DNA of 64,000 bases from Tateyamaria sp. ANG-S1 (lineage in GTDB: Bacteria > Pseudomonadota > Alphaproteobacteria > Rhodobacterales > Rhodobacteraceae), in contig NZ_JWLL01000006.1 of the NCBI RefSeq assembly GCF_000814025.1, positions 62,001 through 126,000 on the forward strand, in the 5' to 3' direction. Of this stretch, positions 15,432-23,122 are shown piece after piece; within the stretch, counting starts at the first letter, position 1, and each line of letters starts with the position of its first letter. A model generated the notes under the pieces. The model worked only from the letters and a program-made list of their open reading frames with translations, did no database searches and was not told where the DNA came from. A program made the translations under genes and the position numbers.

Positions 15432-16508
15432 ATGAGCATGTCGATACCCAAGGATCACGTCATGGAAGCGCTGGCCCGGATTGGCATGCCGGATGGCGGG
15501 GACCTGATCAGTCGCGACTTGATTCGTGCGGTGCAGATCCAGGGCGATGCGGTTCAGTTTGTGATCGAGGCGCCGACGCCGGAGTTGGCGGCAAAGATGG
15601 AGCCGGTGCGCGCCGCTGCCGAGGCTGCCGTGCGCGGCTTAGCGGGTGTGGGCGAGGTGCGTGTGGCGTTGACCGCCCATGGGCCGGCCAAGAAGCCACC
15701 GGCCCCCAGCCTGAAGATCGGCGGCCATCCCAAGCCGCAGGACGGCCCGACCAAGCCTGTGGGTGTGAAGCGTATTCTGGCTATTGGCTCGGGCAAGGGT
15801 GGTGTGGGGAAGTCGACCGTGTCGTCGAACCTTGCCGTGGCACTGGCCAAGCAGGGCCGGAAGGTCGGGTTGCTGGATGCAGATATATACGGTCCATCCC
15901 AGCCCCGCATGATGGGGGTGAACAAGCGCCCCGCCTCGCCCGATGGCAAGACCATCATTCCCCTGCACGCCCATGGCGTGACCCTGATGTCCATCGGCTT
16001 CATGCTGGAGGAGGGGAAGGCCGTTGTCTGGCGTGGGCCGATGCTGATGGGCGCCTTGCAGCAGATGCTGGGGCAGGTGGAGTGGGGCGAGCTGGATGTG
16101 CTGCTGGTTGATCTGCCGCCGGGGACAGGCGATGTGCAGTTGACCTTATGTACCAAGTCAGAGCTGTCGGGGGCGATTGTCGTGTCCACGCCGCAGGATG
16201 TGGCGTTGATCGATGCGCGCAAGGCGCTGGACATGTTTGCGACGTTGAAGACGCCCGTGTTGGGGTTGATCGAGAATATGTCGATGTTTGTGTGCCCCGA
16301 CTGTGGGTCGGAGCATCAGATCTTTGGTCAGGGTGGTGTGGCGGCTGAGGCTGACAAGCTGGGTGTGCCGCTGCTTGGGGCCTTGCCGATTGATCTTGAG
16401 ACCCGGTTGGCGGGCGATGGCGGCACGCCTGTTGCTGTCGGGGATGGCGCGATGGCGCAGGCCTATGCCCGCATTGCCGAGGGGTTGATCAAGGGCGGGA
16501 TGGCCTAG
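15432..16508 (+). CDS. mrp: Mrp/ApbC/NBP35 family iron-sulfur cluster carrier ATPase
   Basis: 358 residues. The N-terminal MIP18-like domain (about 1-85) is followed by a deviant Walker A GSGKGGVGKST (119-129), the switch DADIYGPSQPRM, and the Fe-S binding CPDC in FVCPDCGSEHQIFG. The family binds and transfers [4Fe-4S] clusters to apoproteins in the cytoplasm. Start at 15432 follows GGAGAG; two in-frame ATG codons lie six bases apart (MSMS). The gene ends overlapping the convergent membrane protein gene by 4 bases. Confidence 0.95.
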   Translation: MSMSIPKDHVMEALARIGMPDGGDLISRDLIRAVQIQGDAVQFVIEAPTPELAAKMEPVRAAAEAAVRGLAGVGEVRVALTAHGPAKKPPAPSLKIGGHPKPQDGPTKPVGVKRILAIGSGKGGVGKSTVSSNLAVALAKQGRKVGLLDADIYGPSQPRMMGVNKRPASPDGKTIIPLHAHGVTLMSIGFMLEEGKAVVWRGPMLMGALQQMLGQVEWGELDVLLVDLPPGTGDVQLTLCTKSELSGAIVVSTPQDVALIDARKALDMFATLKTPVLGLIENMSMFVCPDCGSEHQIFGQGGVAAEADKLGVPLLGALPIDLETRLAGDGGTPVAVGDGAMAQAYARIAEGLIKGGMA

Positions 16509-17278
16509 ACCTCGCGCCCCTCGACCGCGATGCCATAGAGTGTTGTCAGGATGCTGGCGCTGATGAGCGCGTAGAGCAGGGACACGATGACGGCGATGAG
16601 TGCGCTGACGATGTTGTCCGTCAGGATGGCGTCGAAGGCGAGGTTCAGAAGAAAGTCGATCACGGCCAATATGATCATGATCCCGAAGATCGTGGCGGCC
16701 AGTGGTTTGGTGGCTTGCCAGCTGTCGCTGAAGCTCATCTTGTGCCCGATGGTGCAGGCGGGGAGGATCAGGCTCCACCTGAGGAAAATCCAGCCCAGCA
16801 CGGCAAAGGCGGGTATGGCCACGAGGCTGGCGACCACGTCGCCTGCACCTGCTGCAACAAGGCCGACCGGGATGAAGACCGGGATGGCGACCAGCATGAT
16901 GACAATGCCTAGCAGAAGGCTGCGGCCCAGATAGCCCAGCACGATGCCTGCGTTTGGCGTGAACCCCTCGTGCCGCCGGTCGGTTGGCAGCAGGACGAAG
17001 CGGTGCCAGGCGGCGATCATAATGATATAGCCGACGATCAGCATCAGGGCGGCGGGGAAGATGAGCCCGAAGTTTACATCCCTGACCTCGATGCTGGAGT
17101 CCGTAAACGGGTCTTCGAGGGTGGTCATGCCGGTGGCGAGGCCGGGTTCGACCACGAAGAGGATCGCCGATCCGATGGCGAGCACGGCCAGGCCAGCCCA
17201 GGTGGCCCGCACGGTCGCCGAGAAGTCGCGGAACACCATGGCGATGGCGTGATTGAAGATGCGGACGGCGTTGGACAT
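16505..17278 (-). CDS. Polytopic membrane protein of unknown function
   Basis: 257 residues with about six hydrophobic segments (near 25-45, 70-95, 115-150, 160-180, 195-215, 225-250) and a soluble N-terminal start MSNAVRIFNHAIAMVFRDF. The pattern resembles the membrane domain often called glycerophosphoryl diester phosphodiesterase membrane domain or YciC-like, but no catalytic motif is present and I do not assign a function. AGGAG precedes the ATG at 17278. The open frame reaches 17575 but the extra part is not membrane-like and overlaps the dcw upstream region. Confidence 0.75.
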   Translation of the reverse strand: MSNAVRIFNHAIAMVFRDFSATVRATWAGLAVLAIGSAILFVVEPGLATGMTTLEDPFTDSSIEVRDVNFGLIFPAALMLIVGYIIMIAAWHRFVLLPTDRRHEGFTPNAGIVLGYLGRSLLLGIVIMLVAIPVFIPVGLVAAGAGDVVASLVAIPAFAVLGWIFLRWSLILPACTIGHKMSFSDSWQATKPLAATIFGIMIILAVIDFLLNLAFDAILTDNIVSALIAVIVSLLYALISASILTTLYGIAVEGREV

Positions 17279-17373
17279 GTCGGCTCCTGTCTGGTCGTGC
17301 CGTGCTGTTGCCGCGTCCGCGCGGGGCGCGCAAGGGATTTCATGGGACGGATGGCCCGATATGGGACGCGCCA

Positions 17374-17388
17374 TGGGAAACCATGGGT
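17374..17388. promoter_or_regulatory. MraZ-type box pair (upstream site 1)
   Basis: TGGGA-AACCA-TGGGT: two TGGGN pentamers with a 5-base spacer, the spacing of known MraZ operators. Two further TGGGA pentamers lie nearby (17343, 17362) but not in phase. The site is about 100 bases upstream of the minus-strand membrane protein gene and 45 bases before a possible plus-strand promoter at 17433. Confidence 0.4.
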
Positions 17389-17432
17389 AAACATCCATAA
17401 AACCCCCGTGATTCGAATCAACTTCTTGCATT

Positions 17433-17460
17433 TTGACATGATATGTGTGGAACATAGACA
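17433..17460 (+). promoter_or_regulatory. Possible promoter upstream of the dcw leader
   Basis: TTGACA (17433-17438), 16 bases, then TAGACA (17455-17460). The -35 is a perfect sigma70 hexamer, the -10 is weak. Overlapping GANTC sites (GATTCGAATC, 17410-17419), the target of the cell-cycle methylase CcrM, lie just upstream. It could give a longer dcw transcript or an unannotated RNA. Confidence 0.35.
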
Positions 17461-17498
17461 GAACATTTCTGCCCGTGTGCAGATGTTTGCGCAATTCT

Positions 17499-17513
17499 TG
17501 GGAATTTGTGGGA
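17499..17513. promoter_or_regulatory. MraZ-type box pair (upstream site 2)
   Basis: TGGGA-ATTTG-TGGGA, again two TGGGN pentamers spaced by 5 bases, about 40 bases downstream of the possible promoter at 17433-17460. Confidence 0.4.
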
Positions 17514-17536
17514 TAGGATGCGCCGTGAAGTGGCGG

Positions 17537-17550
17537 CACAATATATTGTG
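17537..17550. promoter_or_regulatory. Perfect 14-bp palindrome CACAATATATTGTG with a near copy at 17601
   Basis: CACAATATATTGTG is its own reverse complement. A related CACAATATGTTGTT lies at 17601-17614, a start-to-start distance of 64 bases. Size and symmetry fit a dimeric transcription factor operator upstream of the dcw promoter. The regulator is unknown. Confidence 0.45.
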
Positions 17551-17665
17551 CATATGCCCGCGTATGTAACATCATAATCCGCTTGAGTAGCTGATTTTAC
17601 CACAATATGTTGTTTTTCAGGATCTGCGAAAACAAGCTGTAGTGTGTTGTGCCCTCAAAAAACCA

Positions 17666-17694
17666 TTGCGTCCCATGTTTTCCCACGTCATACC
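17666..17694 (+). promoter_or_regulatory. Likely main dcw promoter with MraZ boxes in its spacer
   Basis: TTGCGT (17666-17671), 17 bases, then CATACC (17689-17694). The spacer holds TCCCA-TGTTT-TCCCA (17671-17685), which on the minus strand is TGGGA-AAACA-TGGGA, the direct-repeat form bound by MraZ. A start near 17701 gives a leader of about 300 bases before mraZ, close to the extended leader reported for R. sphaeroides. The hexamers are weak matches, so the promoter is inferred from combined evidence; autorepression by MraZ would follow. Confidence 0.5.
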
Positions 17695-17701
17695 TACTGA
17701 C

Positions 17702-17918
17702 ATCAGATGAGAACGAGCACGGGGCACCAAACGACCCCAAGCAAACAACAAAACTCTAGCAGGTTTCATACAGGCACCTCGCTTTCATCAGACCAGAGAT
17801 CCGGCGCGCGAGCGAGCAGACATCCCCCCAGGTGGCGCGCGCAGCTGGACATCCCGCGAGGCGGGACGAGGGCGGCGGGTTGATCAGTGGCAGCAGATCA
17901 ACCCGCCGTTTCATTTCA
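17702..17918 (+). ncRNA. upsM: UpsM-like sRNA/5' leader of the dcw cluster
   Basis: The roughly 215 bases from the inferred start to a strong hairpin upstream of mraZ have no convincing coding frame. In R. sphaeroides the dcw cluster is preceded by a long leader carrying UpsM, a 206-nt sRNA ended by a Rho-independent terminator. Position, length and the final hairpin agree here. A smaller hairpin TCCCGC-gag-GCGGGA lies inside at 17852-17866. The sequence could not be compared with R. sphaeroides UpsM, so this is an assignment by context. Confidence 0.55.
17874..17918 (+). terminator. Leader terminator/attenuator upstream of mraZ
   Basis: GGCGGGTTGATC (17874-17885) and GATCAACCCGCC (17896-17907) form a perfect 12-bp stem with a 10-base loop, followed by GTTTCATTTC. 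It lies 95 bases before the mraZ start codon, so it must allow read-through for dcw expression; partial termination would yield the sRNA. Confidence 0.75.
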
Positions 17919-18002
17919 AGGGCTCCGAAAAGAGAGCGCAGGTGACTGGGGAACGAATTTAAGCGCTGCGGCGCGAAGGTGAAATAGGGACGGGCCAAAA
18001 CG

Positions 18003-18494
18003 GTGGCACGCAGGTTCAGAGGCGAAAGCGACCACAAGGTGGACGCAAAGGGGCGGGTGTCTATCCCGGCCTCGTTTCGTCGTGTGATCGAAGCCTGTGA
18101 TCCCGACTGGACTGAGGGCCTGCCGCCCCGCATCATCATCGTCTATGGGGGCGCGACCCGCGACTACCTTGAAGGCTTCACCGTCGAAGCCATGGACGAG
18201 GTGGACGAGAAGATTTCCAAATTCCCGCGCGGCTCGGGCAAGCGGAAGGCGATGGAGCGTCTGTATAGCGCGCAGTCCATCGAAGCGGTTGTGGACGATA
18301 CGGGCCGTATCGTGTTGCCCGCGAAGCTGCGCGAGAAGATCGGCCTTGATGGCATGGCGCGGTTCGTGTCCTCGGGCGACACGTTCGAGATTTGGCAGCC
18401 TGACGCCTATGACGAGAGTATCGCGGCGCTGGATGATGATGGGTTCGATCCTGATCTGGACCCGTCAGCCTACCTAGACGGGGACATGGAGTAG
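18003..18494 (+). CDS. mraZ: Transcriptional regulator MraZ
   Basis: 163 residues, GTG start. Two SpoVT/AbrB-like repeats each carry the DxxxR motif: DAKGRVSIPASFR (about 14-26) and DDTGRIVLPAKLR (about 98-110). MraZ is a ring-forming DNA-binding protein that in E. coli represses its own dcw operon through TGGGN direct repeats; such repeats occur in the upstream region here. First gene of the cluster, followed after 3 bases by rsmH. The acidic C-terminal tail (DDDGFDPDLDPSAYLDGD) is longer than in E. coli. Confidence 0.96.
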   Translation: MARRFRGESDHKVDAKGRVSIPASFRRVIEACDPDWTEGLPPRIIIVYGGATRDYLEGFTVEAMDEVDEKISKFPRGSGKRKAMERLYSAQSIEAVVDDTGRIVLPAKLREKIGLDGMARFVSSGDTFEIWQPDAYDESIAALDDDGFDPDLDPSAYLDGDME

Positions 18495-18497
18495 GGA

Positions 18498-19460
18498 ATG
18501 GCTGGGGGGCCTCATATTCCGGTTCTGATCGACGCGATCCTGCGGGAATGCGCACCTGTTCACGGTACATGGTTGGATGGCACCTTTGGTGCGGGCGGGT
18601 ATACCCGCGCTTTGCTTGATGCTGGAGCCGACACCGTGATTGCCGTGGATCGTGATCCTTTGGCCTTTGAATTGGCTGGGGAATGGGCTGCGGCCTATGG
18701 CGACCGGATCGTGATGCAGCCGGGTGTGTTTTCGAAGTTGGATGAGTATGGCGCGGGCCTTGATGGCGTTGTGCTGGATCTGGGTGTGTCGTCGATGCAG
18801 TTGGACCGGGCGGAGCGCGGGTTCTCTTTCATGCAGGATGGGCCTCTGGATATGCGCATGTCGCAGGATGGGCCCTCTGCCGCTGACATTGTGAATGAAG
18901 CCGATGAGGGCGTGCTGGCGGACATTCTGTTTCAGTATGGCGAAGAGCGGGCGTCCCGCCGCATTGCACGCGCGATCATCACGGCGCGGCCGATCACCAC
19001 GACGCTGGAATTGGTGGGCGTCATTGAGAAGTGCCTGCCCCGTCCGAAGCCCGGTCAGTCGCATCCCGCGACCCGCAGTTTTCAGGCGCTGCGGATTGCT
19101 GTGAACAATGAATATGATGAGCTGTATCAGGGGCTTATGGCGGCTGAACGCGCGTTGAAGCCCGGTGGGCAATTGGCCGTTGTGACCTTTCATTCGGTCG
19201 AGGACCGGATGGTGAAGCGCTTTATGACCGCCCGTGGCGGGCGGCAGGCGAATGCCAACCGCTATGCGCCTGAGGTCGAGGCAGCCCCCGCGCAGTTCGA
19301 GTTGCGGACCCGCAAGGCGATTGGCCCGGACAGGGATGAGTTGGAGATGAACCCGCGCAGCCGGTCGGCCAAGCTGCGGGTGGCGGTGCGCACGAACGCA
19401 CCTGCCGGTGAGATTGACGCAAAGAGTATTGGGATGCCGCAGGTCAGGGGAGCCATCTGA
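18498..19460 (+). CDS. rsmH: 16S rRNA (cytosine1402-N4)-methyltransferase RsmH
   Basis: 320 residues. It starts [18 protein letters not shown], the conserved N-terminus, followed by the SAM-binding [14 protein letters not shown] and later [20 protein letters not shown] (split in the protein by one more residue) and [12 protein letters not shown] at the C-terminus. It methylates N4 of C1402 in the ribosomal decoding centre. Second gene of the dcw cluster; its TGA overlaps the ftsL ATG by one base. Confidence 0.97.
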   Translation: MAGGPHIPVLIDAILRECAPVHGTWLDGTFGAGGYTRALLDAGADTVIAVDRDPLAFELAGEWAAAYGDRIVMQPGVFSKLDEYGAGLDGVVLDLGVSSMQLDRAERGFSFMQDGPLDMRMSQDGPSAADIVNEADEGVLADILFQYGEERASRRIARAIITARPITTTLELVGVIEKCLPRPKPGQSHPATRSFQALRIAVNNEYDELYQGLMAAERALKPGGQLAVVTFHSVEDRMVKRFMTARGGRQANANRYAPEVEAAPAQFELRTRKAIGPDRDELEMNPRSRSAKLRVAVRTNAPAGEIDAKSIGMPQVRGAI

Positions 19461-19807
19461 TGCGCACGGTTTTGTACATTTTGACGACTATGGCTGTGAT
19501 CGGCCTCGCCTTCTGGGCGTATCGCGAGAATTACGCGACGCAAGATGCGCTGGCCAAGACGGACCGGCTGCACCGCGATATTCGCGAGGCGCATGCACGG
19601 CTGGCGGTGTTGAAGGCGGAGTGGGCGTATCTGAACCGGCCTGACCGGTTGCGCGATCTGGCCGACATCAATTTCGACAGTCTGGGCCTGTTGCCGTTCC
19701 GCCCCGATCAGTTTGGTCATGTGGATGAGGTGGCCTATCCCGCGCAGCGGACCCTTGTGATCGACAATGCCGTTGAAGTGTCCGGTGAGTTGGAGCAGCA
19801 GCCTTGA
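19460..19807 (+). CDS. ftsL: Cell division protein FtsL
   Basis: 115 residues: one membrane segment at about 4-20 (VLYILTTMAVIGLAFWAY) followed by a coiled coil and the segment EWAYLNRPDRLRDLADI, typical of alphaproteobacterial FtsL. It acts in the inner membrane with FtsB and FtsQ to activate FtsW-FtsI at the septum. Identification rests on topology, size and its place between rsmH and ftsI, since FtsL diverges strongly. Confidence 0.9.
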   Translation: MRTVLYILTTMAVIGLAFWAYRENYATQDALAKTDRLHRDIREAHARLAVLKAEWAYLNRPDRLRDLADINFDSLGLLPFRPDQFGHVDEVAYPAQRTLVIDNAVEVSGELEQQP

Positions 19808-21594
19808 CCCGTACACCCCTGCGCCCGCTGGCCCGTATCCTGCCCGCCCGTGCCGCCGGTGAAAGCACCGAAGCCATTGAGCGCGAGAACCTGCGCAACC
19901 GCCATGAAGAGATGCGCGACCGGGCCCGGCAGCGCGCCGAGGGGCGGTTGCTGGTGTTGGGCCTCTTCTTTTTCTGTGCTTTTGCGACCGTGGGCGTGCG
20001 CATGGGGATGCTGGCCACGTCCGAGCCGGTGGAACCGCGTGCCAGTGCGCAAGGCGCTGTGATTTCCGCCGCGCGCGCGGATATTGTGGACCGGCATGGG
20101 CGCTTGCTCGCCACGAACTTTGAGACGCATGCGCTTTATGCGCAGCCGCCGCATATGATTGATCCCGAGGCGTCGGCCCGGAAGCTGGCGGAGATTTTCC
20201 CGGATCTGGATGAGAACAAGCTGCTCAAGGACTTTACCGGCAAGCGGAAATTCCTGTGGGTCCGGCGCAAGATCAGCCCCGAGCAGATGCAGGCGGTGCA
20301 TGAGATTGGCGATCCCGGTCTGCTTTTTGGACCGCGTGACATGCGGCTGTATCCCAATGGCACCCTTGCCGCCCACGTGTTGGGTGGGGCGAGTTTTGGC
20401 AAGGAAGGTGTGAGTGCGGCCGAGGTGATCGGTGTTGCGGGTGTTGAGAAGCAGTTTGACGACTATCTGCGTGATCCGGCCAACGGGCAGAAGCCGCTGG
20501 AGCTGGCGCTGGACCTGACTGTGCAGGCCGCCGCCGAGCGTGTGCTGCATGGCGGGATGCGGTTGATGAACGCCAAGGGGGCGTCATCGGTGCTGATGGA
20601 TGTGAAGACAGGCGAGGTGATCTCGGTCGTGAGCCTGCCGCATTTTGACCCGAACAACCGCCCGCGTCCTGCGACGACGGGAGATCAGAGTGACAGTCCG
20701 CTGTTCAACCGGTCGGTGCAGGGGGTGTATGAGCTTGGCTCGGCCTTCAAGATCTTTACTGCGGCGCAGGCTGTGGAACTGGGTATTGTGACGCCCTCGA
20801 CCATCATCAACACGGCGGGGCCGATGCGGGTGGGCGGTTTCCGGATTGGCGAGTTCCAGAACAAGAATTACGGCAAGATCAGCGTGGCCGACATTGTCGT
20901 GAAATCCTCGAACCGGGGGACGGGGCGGCTGGTGTTGCAGATCGGCAAGGAGCGGCAGCAGGAGTTCCTGAAGAAGATGGGCTTCTTTGAGCCCACCGAC
21001 TTCGAGATTGTGGAAGCGCGTCAGGGCAAGCCGCTGTTGCCGCGCCGCTGGACGGATTTGTCTGCGGTGACGGTGAGTTATGGGCACGGGCTGTCATCGT
21101 CGCCCATGCACCTGGCGGCGGGTTATGCGGCGATTGCCAATGGCGGGCGGATGGTGAAGCCCACGATCCTCAAGCAGGATGGCCCGCGTCTGGGCGAGCG
21201 GGTGATGAGCGAGGGCACCGCACGTGCAGCCCGAGCAATGCTGCGCAAGGTTGTCACCGATGGCACGGCAAGCATGGCGGAAGTGCCGGGCTATGCCGTG
21301 GGTGGCAAGACGGGCACGGCGGACAAGCCCAAGGCGCGCGGTGGCGGGTATTATGACGACAAGGTCATTGCGACCTTTGCCACGATGTTCCCGGCTCATG
21401 ATCCAAAATACGTTCTGGTCGTGACGCTGGACGAGCCTGTCGAGACCTCTGGCGACAAACCGCGCAGGAGTGCGGGCTGGACGGCTGTGCCGGTGGCTGC
21501 CGAGATGATCGGGCGTGTTGCCCCCTTGCTGGGCCTGCGGCCAAGCGTTGAACCTGTCTCTCTCGCTGATATAACGCTGACCAGCAGCAACTGA
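19804..21594 (+). CDS. ftsI: Septal peptidoglycan transpeptidase FtsI (PBP3)
   Basis: 596 residues: a short cytoplasmic N-terminus, membrane segment near 50-72, pedestal domain, then the transpeptidase with SxxK as GSAFK, SxN as SSN in VVKSSNRGTG, and KTG in VGGKTGTADK. It crosslinks septal peptidoglycan in the periplasm with FtsW. The reading frame opens with TTG overlapping the ftsL stop codon (TTGA), with GGAG about 10 bases upstream; the next ATG would remove about 37 residues of cytoplasmic tail, so the TTG start is likely but not certain. Confidence 0.96.
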   Translation: MTRTPLRPLARILPARAAGESTEAIERENLRNRHEEMRDRARQRAEGRLLVLGLFFFCAFATVGVRMGMLATSEPVEPRASAQGAVISAARADIVDRHGRLLATNFETHALYAQPPHMIDPEASARKLAEIFPDLDENKLLKDFTGKRKFLWVRRKISPEQMQAVHEIGDPGLLFGPRDMRLYPNGTLAAHVLGGASFGKEGVSAAEVIGVAGVEKQFDDYLRDPANGQKPLELALDLTVQAAAERVLHGGMRLMNAKGASSVLMDVKTGEVISVVSLPHFDPNNRPRPATTGDQSDSPLFNRSVQGVYELGSAFKIFTAAQAVELGIVTPSTIINTAGPMRVGGFRIGEFQNKNYGKISVADIVVKSSNRGTGRLVLQIGKERQQEFLKKMGFFEPTDFEIVEARQGKPLLPRRWTDLSAVTVSYGHGLSSSPMHLAAGYAAIANGGRMVKPTILKQDGPRLGERVMSEGTARAARAMLRKVVTDGTASMAEVPGYAVGGKTGTADKPKARGGGYYDDKVIATFATMFPAHDPKYVLVVTLDEPVETSGDKPRRSAGWTAVPVAAEMIGRVAPLLGLRPSVEPVSLADITLTSSN

Positions 21595-21628
21595 GGTGCG
21601 CATCGCACCCGAACCATAGGGCCGAGAC

Positions 21629-23122
21629 ATGGGCGCGCAGGCACGATCACTCTCATCGCTGGGCCTGACGGCCCGGGGTGGGGCCAATCCGCAGATCACC
21701 GGCATCGCCGTGGACAGCCGCGAGGTGAAGGACGGTTTTCTGTTCGCCGCCATGCCGGGCAGTCGGGTGCATGGGGCGGAGTTCATTCAATATGCGGTGC
21801 GCATGGGCGCCTCGGCCATCCTGACGGATGTTCTCGGCGCCGAGATTGCGGCGGAGTGGTTGGGTGACGTGGCCGTGGTTGTCACGGACGCGCCGCGTGA
21901 GGCGTTGAGCCGGGCCGCTGCACTGTGGTTTGGCGGGCAGCCCGAGGTGCTGGTGGCGGTCACCGGGACGAATGGCAAGACGTCTGTGTCCACTTTTGTC
22001 CGGCAGATCTGGATCGAGATGGAATTGCCTGCCGTCAATCTGGGCACAACGGGGGTGGAGGGTGCGTGGACAGCACCCTTGGCCCATACCACGCCTGAAC
22101 CCATCACGCTGCATCGCACATTGGCCGAAGCGAAGGCCAACGGGATCACCCATGCCGCGATGGAGGCGTCCTCGCACGGGTTGGACCAGCGTCGGTTGGA
22201 TGGCGTGACACTGATGGCGGCCGGGTTCACTAATTTCAGCCAGGATCATCTGGATTACCACAAGACGTTTGAGGCCTATTTCGACGCCAAGGCGGCGCTC
22301 TTTGCCCGTGTGCTGCCCGAGGAGGGGATTGCCGTCATCAATCTGGATGATGCGCGCGGAGTGGATATGGCCGCGATTGCGCGCGCGCGGGGGCAGACGG
22401 TGCTGGCCGTGGGGCGTGATGGGGGCGATCTGCGCCTGACCGCGCAACGCTTCGACGCGACGGGGCAGGATGTGCGGTTTGAGTATGAGGGCAAGGCCTA
22501 TACCGCGCGGCTGCCGCTGATTGGCGGCTTTCAGGCGGACAATGTGATGCTGGCCTGTGGGCTGGTCATTGCCTGCGGGGCGGAGCCTGCGCGGGTGTTC
22601 GAGACCTTGCCGCATCTGGGCACTGTGCGGGGCCGCATGCAGCTGGCCGCGACCCGTGAGAACGGGGCCGCGGTGTTTGTTGACTATTCCCATACGCCGG
22701 ATGCGGTGGCCACGGCGCTGAAGGCGATGCGCCCGCATGTGATGGGGCGGTTGATTGTTGTCGTGGGCGCGGGTGGCGACCGGGATATGGGCAAGCGTCC
22801 CCTGATGGGGCAGGCGGCGGCGGAGAATGCCGATATTGTCTTTATCACCGATGACAATCCGCGCAGTGAGGATCCGGCCCTGATCCGGGCCGCCGTGATG
22901 GAGGGCGCGCTGGGCGTTGGCGGGTCCGCCAGCGTGACCGAGGTGGGCGACCGGGCCGAGGCGATCCTGCGCGGTGTCGATGCGCTTGGTCCCGGTGATG
23001 CGCTGCTGATCGCGGGCAAGGGCCATGAGACGGGGCAGATCGTGGGCGACGACGTGCTGCCCTTTGATGATGCCGAGCAGGCGAGCGTGGCCGTGGCGGC
23101 GCTGGAAGGACGGTTGACATGA
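21629..23122 (+). CDS. murE: UDP-MurNAc-L-Ala-D-Glu:meso-diaminopimelate ligase MurE
   Basis: 497 residues. ATP loop VTGTNGKTSVSTF, carbamylated-lysine region, and the selectivity motif DNPR in TDDNPRSEDP, which marks the meso-diaminopimelate-adding enzyme as opposed to the lysine type. It catalyses the third ligation of the peptidoglycan stem peptide in the cytoplasm. It lies 34 bases after ftsI and overlaps murF by 4 bases (ATGA). Confidence 0.97.
   Translation: MGAQARSLSSLGLTARGGANPQITGIAVDSREVKDGFLFAAMPGSRVHGAEFIQYAVRMGASAILTDVLGAEIAAEWLGDVAVVVTDAPREALSRAAALWFGGQPEVLVAVTGTNGKTSVSTFVRQIWIEMELPAVNLGTTGVEGAWTAPLAHTTPEPITLHRTLAEAKANGITHAAMEASSHGLDQRRLDGVTLMAAGFTNFSQDHLDYHKTFEAYFDAKAALFARVLPEEGIAVINLDDARGVDMAAIARARGQTVLAVGRDGGDLRLTAQRFDATGQDVRFEYEGKAYTARLPLIGGFQADNVMLACGLVIACGAEPARVFETLPHLGTVRGRMQLAATRENGAAVFVDYSHTPDAVATALKAMRPHVMGRLIVVVGAGGDRDMGKRPLMGQAAAENADIVFITDDNPRSEDPALIRAAVMEGALGVGGSASVTEVGDRAEAILRGVDALGPGDALLIAGKGHETGQIVGDDVLPFDDAEQASVAVAALEGRLT

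Noticed and set aside
17279-18002. RNase P RNA or tmRNA upstream of mraZ
   Set aside because: The conserved RNase P segment (GAGGAAAGTCC type) is absent, and no tmRNA tag reading with a stop codon in the right place was found. The UpsM-like interpretation fits better.
17756-18139. Minus-strand open frame across the mraZ leader and start
   Set aside because: It overlaps the start of mraZ and the perfect leader hairpin; composition is not protein-like and no ribosome site was seen.
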